A stretch of 64,000 bases of DNA, taken from assembly GCA_014526335.1 (NCBI GenBank), contig JACTAT010000043.1, positions 1,099,657 through 1,163,656 on the forward strand, read 5' to 3'. The notes under the pieces were generated by a model. The model saw nothing but the letters and a program-made list of their open reading frames with translations, did no database searches and was not told the DNA's origin. Of this stretch, positions 54,709-64,000 are shown one piece after another. Origin of the DNA: Chrysaora quinquecirrha (taxonomy: Eukaryota; Cnidaria; Scyphozoa; Semaeostomeae; Pelagiidae). The translations under genes were made by a program, and so were the position numbers. Within the stretch, counting starts at the first letter, position 1; each line of letters starts with the position of its first letter.

Positions 54709-55575
54709 GCCATGGACCATGACTTTCTTGCAATATATATAGATTGTTGTGTTATGTTATAAAATAGAGAACACTGTTTACGTTAAGATATTTTACTCTG
54801 GGGTACTGCCTCTATAGCATAACAGGAGTCATCGTCAAGGTGAAAAGGGATCCAGGCTTAAATTCTAAAATTTCGATGAATTGGCATTATTTAGTTTTTA
54901 CATTAACCCCAAATGGTAGCTGGAAAATCTAAAATTGCCGTATCCAGCAGCAAATCGCCGAAGTTCTATGGTAGCTCTAAGATTCTCAAACAGAGCCTTT
55001 GGTAAGACCCTATAAACGATCATTCCCTTAACTTAAATATTTTAGGCTTACACAGGTCCTTAATTTTGGGTTCTTAGTTGATAGTTTTTTACCGTATCTT
55101 GTTAGATCAATAATTTCAGTTTAATTTGAACATAACTCAGTAAATGCCATAGCATTTTTTAACTCTATGACTGCGCAACGAAAGTCACCTATACTGAATA
55201 TAAAGTTAGTAGATTGGGCGACTAAATAATTGCATAATCGCCATAGGCCCAAATGAGTTATAAAGGGATTGGGCAATCAATGGCCCAAGTTTGGTGTACT
55301 TAATGTCATTGACGTTTTTGTAAAAAAAGCATTATTCGTTTTCAAAAGGCATGAGCAAAACTTATGACATCGTGACAGAAAACTTCTTATTCAATAGTTA
55401 GAGAATGGTAACATATAGATATTGAAAAAAATTATGATCGTTTCGAAAGGCTTGTCATAAGAAGTATTAAAGTTCCGCGGTGTTAATATTTTTCGTTGCA
55501 TTTGGTTTTTGAAGGATGGAGAAAATTGTTTTCATCTCCATGGAACCTTAAACTGTGAAACCCTATTTTGAATTA
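54709..55575. other. spacer downstream of RING-HECT gene
   Basis: No coding region or clear repeat seen; probably 3' UTR and intergenic DNA. Confidence 0.45.
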
Positions 55576-55780
55576 CAGTTGACATCCGCTATCTCGACTG
55601 CCCGCTATCTCGAACATTCGCTATCTCGAACGATTTTCCATTTCCCCTCGTTTTGATGTAAGGGTTTATATAGAAAAATCATCCGCTATCTCGAACCCCG
55701 TTATCTCGAACATTCGCTATCTCGAACCATTTTCGACTTCCAATGGAGGAAAACCTGTTTTATCTCGAACTTTGCCAAAT
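55576..55780 (+). mobile_element. pogo/Tigger-like terminus with subterminal repeats
   Basis: TA followed by CAGTTGACATCCGCTATCTCGAC at 55574, then CGCTATCTCGAAC or a close variant about seven times up to 55770. A CAGT start after TA and tandem subterminal copies are usual at pogo-type ends. No transposase and no matching right end were found in the window. Confidence 0.45.
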
Positions 55781-56005
55781 TTTCTGCTGAACTGGATAAA
55801 AACACTGAAAATATGTATAAGTTCGCCTCCGATTTTGTCGCCTAGTCAGAAAAACAATAGTTGAAAAAATGCTATGTTGGGATCAAAACTAGACTTTGGC
55901 TACGTTTTGTTCTGTTTCCCTTTTTATTAAGCAATTTTTGAATTGTACCTAGTCAGAAAAACGTTAGCTATGTTTAGTAGTGCAGTCATTAGTAGTTCAT
56001 TTCAT
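55781..56005. other. spacer
   Basis: Nothing identified. Confidence 0.4.
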
Positions 56006-57419
56006 TTAATTTTGCCTAATTATTGCACTCACGTAGTCTCTGATAATTCTGTAAAAGCGAACCTTGTCCTCAGTGTTTTGGGAGGAAAGCAAACGGTGAT
56101 TGTTTTTATTAAATTGGTCCAATTGCTCATTGGTAATTGGTTGAGGGGTGTCTGGTATTTGAATTGTTCCTTCTTCCTCATCTGGGAATGGCCCCTCCCA
56201 ATCCACACCATAGTCATTAGGTATATTGCAAGGATCTTCTGCGTCAGGGCTCAAAGAAAGGCGACCCTCAATCCAAAGTTGCAATGGTGTCTTGTTCCTT
56301 TCACTGCTAAGTGGGTGGTTTATCCAAGAATTAACCCATAGCTGAAGGCAATGATTTATCTGTTGGAGAAATGAAAAATGCAGGCACCATATGTCTACTT
56401 CCGAAAGAGGGTCAAGCATTCCCACTTCTTCCATCATTGTGAATAGCTCATAGAAAACACTCAGAACATCTTTGAAAACATCACGCTATAAACGCTCAAT
56501 ACGTTGATTATGTACACTGCGACCAACCAATGCAGAGCCTCTTCCAACACCAAGTGTTAATAACATGTACTGAACTACATCAACGTTTTCGGATCCTTGG
56601 TCACAACGGGTTCTTGACGGTAGTCCCCACGTTTGCACAGCTTGTCTAAAAAGAAAACACACCGTTGCTGCCCTATTGTTTGTCTCACATGATATGTACA
56701 TTGGCACACGACTGAACCCATCCACGCAGCCATGAACAACAAGCCTCCACTTCACCAACTTGTGGTTACCGTCGAAGTGCCACAATGCTAAGGGTCTACT
56801 GACCTTGTATGTACGGCGATGAACAGCACGGCATCGTCGAGATGCAATCCCAATCGGATCCACTCTTGAAAGAGAATCTCGAACGCGTTCTCTTTGTATG
56901 ATAATCCCTCGGGACCTCAAATAGCCAGTCAGCATCTTTGAGCCACAATTAGGATTTACCTCTTTGATTTCCGCGACAATCATATCCAAACGCTCGTCCT
57001 GGATATCAGTATAACGCTGACGTGCTGACAGACCAAATTCTTGTACTCGCCGCTCTATAGTTCTAGTGCTGACGTGTAACAGAGAAGCTATCCCTGGAAC
57101 CGTAAAATGAGCTGCAAGCAGCAATCGCATTTGTTCTGCTGTTATATCAAACTTTGGTCTCCCTTGTCGGTTGACATTGACTGTTGGAGGCTTCTGCTGG
57201 CAATGCATATCTGCCTGTAGCTGTACTCTGACTCGCGAAAGTACGGAAATTACTCCATCCGGGACACGTGAAATCGAATCAAGAAAAAATGCACTTCTGC
57301 AGCTCTGTCACTTCTTCTAAAACAAAGCTAGAATCAGAAGTAGCTGTTACTTGTAAATACCTAACAAGATCATTCAATTTTGTGACAACCTGGCGTTTCA
57401 ATTCTTCGATTTCCTCCAT
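56006..57419 (-). pseudogene. HTH + integrase-core (rve) transposase-like gene, one TAG and one frameshift
   Basis: ATG at 57419 opens a coiled-coil start (MEEIEELKRQVVTKLNDLV). After a one-base shift near 57290 the frame runs RSAFFLDSISRVPDG into MHCQQKPPTVN at 57208 and on to 56486. A helix-turn-helix (GRPKFDITAEQMRLLLAAHFTVP..., STRTIERRVQEFG) precedes an rve core: WHFDGNHKL (Asp), TRCDQGSENVDV (Asp) and HNQRIERL (Glu). A TAG at 56486-56488 falls where Trp would sit (ERL-x-RDV). The same frame continues to 56006 as a conserved tail. Cut-and-paste or IS3EU/Ginger-like elements use such integrases; the family is not fixed. Confidence 0.78.
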
Positions 57420-57519
57420 TTTGGAAACTGCTCGAAACACACTAAAAAGTACTTTAAACTGGTGTTTCAAATTCACTTAGGCCGATCAGCGATCTCCAGA
57501 ACATCAAGCTTATAACAAT

Positions 57520-57893
57520 ACGAAAATAATATAGGAATGACGATTTCGCTATAAGAATGACGATTTACCTATAAGAATGACGATTTACCTATAAGAATGA
57601 CAGTTCACGTATAAGAATGACGATTTACCTATAAGAATGGCGATTTACCTATAAGAATGACAGTTCACGTATAAGAATGACGATTTACCTATAAGATTTA
57701 CCTATAAGAATGACAGTTCACGTATAAGAATGACGATTTACCTATAAGAATGGCGATTTACCTATAAGAATGACGATTTACCTATAAGAATGACGATTTA
57801 CCTATAAGAATGACAGCTCACGTATAAGAATGACGATTTACCTATAAGAATGACAGCTCACGTATAAGAATGACGATTTACCTATAAGAATGA
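57520..57893 (+). repeat. 20-base minisatellite, two alternating variants
   Basis: About 18 units of CCTATAAGAATGACGATTTA mixed with the variant CGTATAAGAATGACAGTTCA (or CAGCTCA). The variant occurs singly among one to four units of the major type, so a higher-order pattern exists. One unit is shortened near 57690. Confidence 0.95.
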
Positions 57894-57897
57894 AGAA

Positions 57898-57967
57898 AAA
57901 GCTGTATAATAATGACAAAATGTGTATAATAATGCAAAACAAGAATTTTGGCGGGAATGGCACCTCA
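57898..57967 (-). repeat. 70-base inverted repeat, right copy
   Basis: Pairs with 51749-51818. Located between the minisatellite and the C-terminal end of the piggyBac relic. Confidence 0.88.
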
Positions 57968-59421
57968 TGAAAGACTGAATGGCACCTCATTAATAACGTA
58001 GGCATTATAGGCACCCAGTTGGATTGATTTTATGACAGGCCTTAAATACCACTGCAGTTTTTGTTGTTCTTTTCTTACTTTTGAAAGCTGGTCATTTTTA
58101 TCCACACCACCCATGAACTTGTTGTAATCATTGACGAGAACAGGGCAATTCACTTCAATGGTCTGGTGGCCTCCTGCAGCAGTCCTCATCTTCAGTCCTA
58201 CCTTATTGCCGTCATTTGAAGGAAAACAAAAAAGAAATCGGCATCCTTTCTTTCCAAACAAGACACATCAGATTGTTACTTGAAAAAAACAGCTTCTCTC
58301 CACGTGTTTTGAGTCATTTCAGCTCTCGAACAAAGTTTTTTGGCAGGTGTTTTGCTTTGTCCGAAGAGTCCCACACAGGCTTATACCGTGTTCTTCCAAA
58401 AAAGTGCTAGAGGAACACTTGTGTAGAAGTTATCTGTGTGTAGTATATATCCTTGATATTCAAGGCCTCTTGACAATCTAGCAACCAAAAGTCCCAAAAT
58501 TCAAAGTTCACCAGCAGTTGTGCTTCCCCTTCTCTTTTGCCACAAAAAATTTCAAAATTCCAGCTGTATCCAGATTCCGACTCTGTGAGATGATAAATTT
58601 TTAAAATATTGCGAACAGGCTTTGAGGCGATTCTTTGCTTGAAGGCAAGCCTTCCTTGAATGGAACCATGGTTTCATCGATTGAAATGTTCTTCTTTGGT
58701 TAGTAGATGTTCTTGCTGTTCGTGACAAGATGATCTAAAAGTGGCCTAAGTTTGAAAAGTGTGTCGTGGCCCGGCTGCCCTTACGGAGGATTTACTTCTC
58801 TTTGGTGGGAAACATGAAAATTTCTTTTGAGCTGGCAAAATCGATGTCTTGGGAAGATTTTTCAAATACTGTTGGCGTGCAGAAACCATTTTCTTTTATC
58901 AGTTGCAAAATAACTTTGAATATTTAGGAGGGCAATAAAGTCATTCATGATAATTAGACTTGCCAAAAAGGCAAACATCTCCTCAACTGTTGTTTCCACC
59001 CACTTCCCTTTGTCACCATCCTGTCGTTGTTTCATCCCGGCATTCAAGTTCTTGAATTTAACCAAAAATCCCTGACGAATTCAACCTTAGAAAATAATTT
59101 AAACACGTCAAAGGGTTGCCAGCTTGCATCAACTTGTACTTGGATGCCTGGATTTTTCACAGCTTCATCCATCGCATTTGTTGCTCGTCTTTCAAACAGC
59201 CTAAGAATCGGCTCCTTGCCATCTGTCCAGTTCATGTTCTTGCTCAGCTAATACGCGAAACCTTCAAACTCTGTGTCCTCGTCTTCATCAGAAGAGCCAA
59301 AAATATCATCATAAGCATTTAAAAGCTCCTCTTCATCTTCATCATCAGAAACCAAGTCGTTTTCATCACTAGAAGCATCGCTATCATAAAATTCAAAGTC
59401 GTGATCGGGCCTGGCCGCCAT
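57968..59421 (-). pseudogene. piggyBac transposase relic
   Basis: ATG at 59421 opens an acidic N-terminus (MAARPDHDFEFYDSD ... SSDEDED) as in piggyBac transposases, ended by TAG at 59248-59250. Further in-frame or shifted pieces give FLASLIIMND (about 58950), DETMVPFKEG near 58660 (catalytic region) and CPVLVNDYNKFMGGVDKNDQL (about 58150), the piggyBac signature, then a Lys/Trp segment and NAYVINE. No C-terminal Cys-rich domain is seen. Many stops between 58260 and 58860. Dead. Confidence 0.88.
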
Positions 59422-59779
59422 TTTTTGGGCTTGAAAATCGAAATCAACAAATTGAAACTTTGAACGGGAATGGTGAATATTTTCAGTACTTAACCCTTAT
59501 AAGAGAATAAATTATCCAAAAGCAGTCAATAGAAAAAACTCTGGTCTGGAAGCTTATTGTTCTAACTTATTGTTTCAGTTGATGTTAGTCACGTGATCAA
59601 AATCTGTGCAAACAACGCCTTAGCAACCAGCGCCAAATCTACAGTCAATGTGAAATCGCAATGTTTTCACAGGAGTTTGGCTTAAATTTTGGATGTTTCA
59701 AGCATAGATAAGACAGCTGAAATTCATATAAAAGTTAAAAACAGTTCTTTTAAGAACTTTCTTTCAATTTTCGAATAAA
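59422..59779. other. upstream region of THAP/P-element gene
   Basis: No coding region. TTAACCCTTATAAG at about 59491 resembles a piggyBac-type start but has no partner. CACGTGATC at about 59592. Confidence 0.4.
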
Positions 59780-62700
59780 ATGCCGGGGAAAAACTGTGCG
59801 TTTCCACAGTGCACCGTGTCGCAGTATCACAAGCATGCAGGAATAAAACTGTTCCAGATCTCAACAAGGAAAGATGAATTTTACTCCAAATGGAGAGAAG
59901 ATATGGTGAACATTATCAAAAGATATAGAGTAACAGATAGACAGTTCAACGAGCGAGTTTTGGCTGGCAAAGTTTATATTTGTGAAAGACATTTCGTGGA
60001 AAATGATTTTGAGTTCACAAGTAAGTATTTTTCCTATAAACTTCTTTTAGGCCAAATCAACGACGTGTTTGTGTAACTTTTGAGTAACCTACGTTCTTTT
60101 TCTCTTGTAGAAACTGGATTGAAAGCACTCAAACTCGGTGTTGTACCCACTATGAATTTGCCCGTCAAATCTCACGAGATAAAAAAGGTCGCTGACAGAC
60201 GCCATATAGATATTGTAAAGGACACACTTGTTAGTGAAGAAAAGGTTCCACTCTACAAAAATATAAGTGAACTTATTAAAAGAATACAGAAACTAAAGTT
60301 GTCAGGTTGGGAAGTGAATGTGTTTGAGGAGAAAGTTCATTGCAAGAAGTTGGTTGCAGAATATTTAATACCTAAGTATGAACTGATAGTATATGAAGAT
60401 TTGCAATACAGTTGCATTATATTCGGTTGGCCGCTCCCAAATGACAGTGATATTTACAAAAAATATTCGAGGTCTGTAAGAAATGTTACAATTTCCAACC
60501 TCCTCAATGACATCCATTCTTATGCATTGTGTGATGGTGTGGATAACACAAATTCAACAATTAATTATATTGACTATGATTCTACTAATAAACTCAGACA
60601 ACACTTAGTTCCTAGACAAATTGATCTAGACAATATAACCGATGGAGCCCCAAGTCAAGCAAAGTTATACATGAGGTCAACAACTTGCAAGATTTTGCAT
60701 AAAGAAACAGATAACTGTATTAGCTGCAAAAGCTTAAAAAATGAGCTTGATAAGAAAGCAGAAAGAAGAAAACGCTATCTGGAGACACCTGCTAAATCTA
60801 ATGCACCACTGTCACAAACCCACCCCCTGCGTGTAGGGCTTGCCTTAAAGCAGGAAAGGAAGAAGTCAGCTCAGTTAAAGAAAGAAATTGCAAGAATGAA
60901 GGCTGAAATTTCATCGAAAAGTGTTGCAGTTACGGAGGATATGAATAATGATTTTCAAAAAATTATAACTGAAAACAGCCAGAACATCTCACCATTCATG
61001 CAGCTATTTTGGGAGGAGCAAAAAAAGGCAGCACAATCAAATGGCTCATTAAGGTATCACCCAATGATCATAAGGTTCTGCCTCTCTCTTGCAGCTAAGT
61101 CAGCATCTGCCTACGATGAACTACGTTCTTCAAATGTGCTCACATTACCTAGCAGAAGGACCCTGCGGGACTATAAGAATGCCATCAAACCATCAACAGG
61201 GTTCAATCCGAAGGTTATTGATGAACTCATAAAAACTGCACAGCACCTCACAGGCTATCAGCGCTATGTTGTGATTTCATTTGATGAAGTTAAGATTCAA
61301 GAAAACCTTGTATTTGACAAATATTCAGGTGAGCTTATTGGGTTTGTTGATCTTGGCAACCCTGAGCTCAATTATACATCATTCAGTGACGTAAATCAAC
61401 TTGCAACACATGCTCTTGTGTATTATGTTAGAGGACTGGCATCTGACCTCAAGTTTAGCTTAGCTTATTTTGCTACCAAGAGTGTCACATCCTTCCAGAT
61501 CATGCCAACATTTTGGGAAGCAGTTGCTCTTTTGGAAATAACATGCAAATTGCCTGTCATAGCTGCAGTGTCAGATGGTGCCTCGTCAAACAGAAAGTTT
61601 TACAAAATGCATGACTTGATGGACAATCAACTGGACTCAAATGTTGTATATAGAAGTATAAATTTGTTTGCACCCGAAGACAGATACCTTTGGTTTTTCG
61701 CAGATCCACCACATTTGATGAAAACTACACGAAACTGCATTTATCACTCAGGTATGAAAATTTCTGATTAGTTACTTTCAAGGAATCACAATTTCAGAAG
61801 GAATTATGTGCATTTGTTGCAGTTTTTCAATTCTATTTGCTGCAGTTCCAAGTGTATACACATGCATCACATCATAGTCAATAGAAAACCTATTTTGTTT
61901 GATCACACACATGCAGTATTAAAGTCAAACTGGCTGAAAGATTTCAACAAGTATTGGATTCATGAAAAGGGTTGATTTTTGGAATTTGTTATTTTGTAGT
62001 TTGTGCTCAATATATGATTTTTTTTGTTTTAGGAAATGGGAAAAAACTCGTAACTTATGGAATGATGGTTTGGATATTGCATGGCACCATTTTGTGAAAA
62101 TAGTCGAGGATGAACTGAACAATGGATTAAAATTGTTACCCAGATTGACCCTGGATCATGTTAATCTCACACCTTATTCCGTAATGAATGTCCGGCTGGC
62201 AGCCCAGATTTTGAGCAGAAGTGTTTCCAAAGTACTATATAATTATTATCCAGTTGCCACACATGCCACTGCAGAACTTTGCATGTACATGGATAATTTC
62301 TTTGACTGTCTGAATGTCAGGAATCAAATGGAGTGCATCAAAAGCAGGAAAGATTTCCTTGCCCCCTACAGATCAGTCAATGATTATAGATTTGATTGGC
62401 TTCAAAATGATTTTTTGAATTATTTAAAGAAATGGAAGGCAAATATTGAAGGAAGAAAAGGAGAGTTTTCTGCTTCTGACCGTGACAAAATGTTTCTGTC
62501 AAATCAAACTTACGAAGGAATAACTATCACTGTCAACTCAGTTGTCGAGGCCACACGGTACTTGCTTCAATCTGGGATGCCATTTGTTCTCACTGAGAAA
62601 TTCAACCAAGATGTCTTAGAGGAATACTTCGGAAGACATCGTGCTCTGGGACGTAGAAATGACAACCCCACATTGCACCAATTTGGATATCAATCCAATA

Positions 62701-62834
62701 CAATAAGGATGCAAAGATCCGTTGCTCCTGTTACTGGGAATACCAGAGGTCGACATCAAAAGCGTCATGTATCTTGGCATTGCGTTGATAATACGCCATT
62801 ATCAAAGAGAGTTACAGGTTCTGACTTATACTGA
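59780..62834 (+). CDS. THAP-domain P-element/THAP9-like transposase, three exons
   Basis: Exon 1 (59780-60020) encodes a THAP finger: C-x4-C (CAFPQC) and CERHF. A 90-base intron (60021-60110, A/GTAAGT ... CTTGTAG) joins in frame to exon 2 (60111-61751), completing VVPTMNLP, the THAP end. Exon 2 adds a Lys-rich coiled coil and the P-element catalytic domain: VISFDEVKI (Asp), AAVSDGASSN (Asp), and the insertion-domain start FFADPPHLMKTTRNCIYHSG. Exon 3 (62033-62834) has LWNDGLDIAWHHF, HVNLTPYSVM, and the late acidic motif VLTEKFNQDVLEEYFGRHR. The obvious intron 2 (61752-62032, G/GTATGA ... GTTTTAG) leaves exon 3 one base out of frame, so a micro-exon or one-base indel is implied. Otherwise uninterrupted. 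Confidence 0.85.
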
Positions 62835-64000
62835 ACAAATTCACTTACTACATATCACTCTGTACATATGCTTTTATATGTTTAGTTTTAGATTGGTTTA
62901 TTAGTATGATTAATATGTTTATGAAGTGTTCCATTGGCATCTGCAAAGTAGACTTTTAATGTTTATTTCAAAAATACGGCACAAAGTTACAGGTTATTTT
63001 GTTTTGGGCTGCTTGCTTTCTTGTGCCTTCTTTGGTTTTCTAAGAGCTGCCAATTTATCCAGCCTGCGCGCTGGTTTTCCTCTATTATGCCGTTGCCTTC
63101 AGTGCATGTTTCTGTAGTGTAGAGCCAAGTCCTGTTCCAGGTTAAGTTTCTCCCAAAAACGGTTGTGTTGAACAACCGTTGTACAAGGGCTGGACTCTTA
63201 GTTTAGCACATGCTGTTCTGTTTTATGCCTGGTTAGCACTTTGTGATCTTCACCCCTGTTTTCAAAGGTTTATAGCAGGATTTTATGTTGGTTTGACGCC
63301 TCACGGGCTTATTATGTTTTAGCCTCCAGCTGTTTGAACCTTGTCGGCCTCACTTCAAGCTGTTACCATTGTTTTGGGGTTGGTCGGCCTGTGGGCTTGC
63401 TTCAGGTGAGATTTTTCTCATGTGCCCAGGGTTGTTTCATGGTTGGTCTGAGACCCATTTACTGGTTGTGGTTTGCTTCGGACATTTTGTTATTCTCTTT
63501 GAGAGTTGTTTTTGAGCTGAACTTTACTATATTTGTACCTGAGGCTTATCTTATTAGGCCAGTTTACCTGGCTGGGCTTGATGCCGGTTTAATGAGGACT
63601 TCAGACCTATTTTATCTGGGCCTGAGGCTTGTATGTATATCTCTATTTTTTTTGGGCCTAGGACCCATTTTCATTTTGGGTCATAGGGTTGGTTCCTATT
63701 TGTAGTTGACCTGGGGGCTGGTTCAAGCAAAGTCAGCTGGGCAACAATGAAATTGCCAGGCCATACGTTAAAGCTTTTTGTTGTACAAAGAGTCAACCAT
63801 AGAATCATTGACTGAGCGTCCTCCAGAGACAGTCAACTGTGTGCCAGTACTCATGGTCATTATCATCAGTTACACCTCTAATCGTTGGTGACACACCGAT
63901 GCCTGGCTCTGCCAGTCCAACTTTCATCTTTCATCATTGGGTCTGAATTGAAGTTCTCCCGTTTCTTCTTTAAAAAGACTTTGCTCCTGGAGTTAAGGAC
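62835..64000. other. 3' flank, mostly unassigned
   Basis: No full gene. From about 63180 the sequence is G/T-rich on the plus strand with repeated GGCCT/GGGCCT motifs; a 123-codon frame (63334-63705) is hydrophobic and probably compositional. Confidence 0.4.
62985..63100 (+). pseudogene. possible tyrosine-recombinase fragment
   Basis: A short frame reads VLGCLLSCAFFGFLRAANL...LCR. AFFGFLR-x-x-NL is a common motif around the first catalytic Arg of DIRS/Crypton-type tyrosine recombinases. Nothing else of the enzyme is visible. Confidence 0.3.

Noticed and set aside
57520..57893. CRISPR-like array
   Set aside because: Units are contiguous 20-base tandem repeats with no unique spacers, and the context is eukaryotic.
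62926..63705. Further genes after the P-element-like transposase
   Set aside because: Apart from a weak tyrosine-recombinase-like motif, the frames are hydrophobic and compositional without recognisable domains.

Overview
The window looks like repeat-rich nuclear DNA from an invertebrate animal. Coding regions carry GT-AG introns of about 90 to 960 bases, and the element families (BEL/Pao, Copia, Penelope-like with GIY-YIG, Helitron, THAP-fused transposases, P-element/THAP9-like, Academ-like with an XPG-type nuclease, piggyBac, LINE) are the mix typical of cnidarians and other basal metazoans. The species cannot be named from sequence alone. No ordinary single-copy housekeeping gene was recognised. 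Almost everything coding is a mobile element or a gene of a mobile-element-associated family.

Layout. 0.5-6.7 kb: a BEL/Pao LTR retrotransposon with almost identical LTRs but several frame breaks, cut at its 3' LTR by a LINE 3' fragment. 8.2-11.2 kb: a Penelope-like element arranged as a giant inverted repeat (arms of about 990 bases, spacer about 1 kb) with hammerhead-like motifs in both arms. 12.7-13.3 kb: a decayed LINE on the minus strand. 13.5-19.0 kb: non-coding T-rich DNA with a 93-base tandem array, a duplicated 278-base unit containing a hairpin element, and a 174-base repeat found at both edges. 19.06-22.65 kb: a decayed Copia element. 23.8-24.3 kb: a hexamer array. 26.7-31.3 kb: a Helitron (minus strand) with HUH Rep and Pif1 helicase, one spliceosomal intron and three frameshifts.

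31.7-36 kb: a small three-exon gene directly downstream of a 148-base tandem duplication, a coiled-coil ORF, and a THAP plus DDE_4 (ISL2EU/Harbinger-like) transposase. 36.5-40.2 kb: two further decayed Penelope-like fragments, one with a better hammerhead-like motif. 41.3-47.6 kb: a complete Academ-like DNA transposon bounded by 329-base terminal inverted repeats, with at least two introns. 48.5-51.3 kb: two abutting satellites. 51.8-54.7 kb: a C2HC-RING-HECT-like gene whose HECT cysteine position appears to be Asn. 55.6-57.4 kb: a pogo-like terminus and an integrase-type transposase gene. 57.5-59.4 kb: a 20-base minisatellite and a piggyBac relic. 59.8-62.8 kb: a nearly intact THAP/P-element-type transposase gene in three exons.

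The genes do not form a pathway. The common theme is recent, nested transposition: many ORFs are intact except for one stop (most often TAG) or single-base frameshifts, which points either to young copies being inactivated or to uncorrected long-read errors. The observations most worth a second look are the Penelope inverted dimer with hammerhead-like motifs, the RING/pseudo-HECT gene lying between 70-base inverted repeats, the Academ-like element, and the small spliced gene with a duplicated promoter region.
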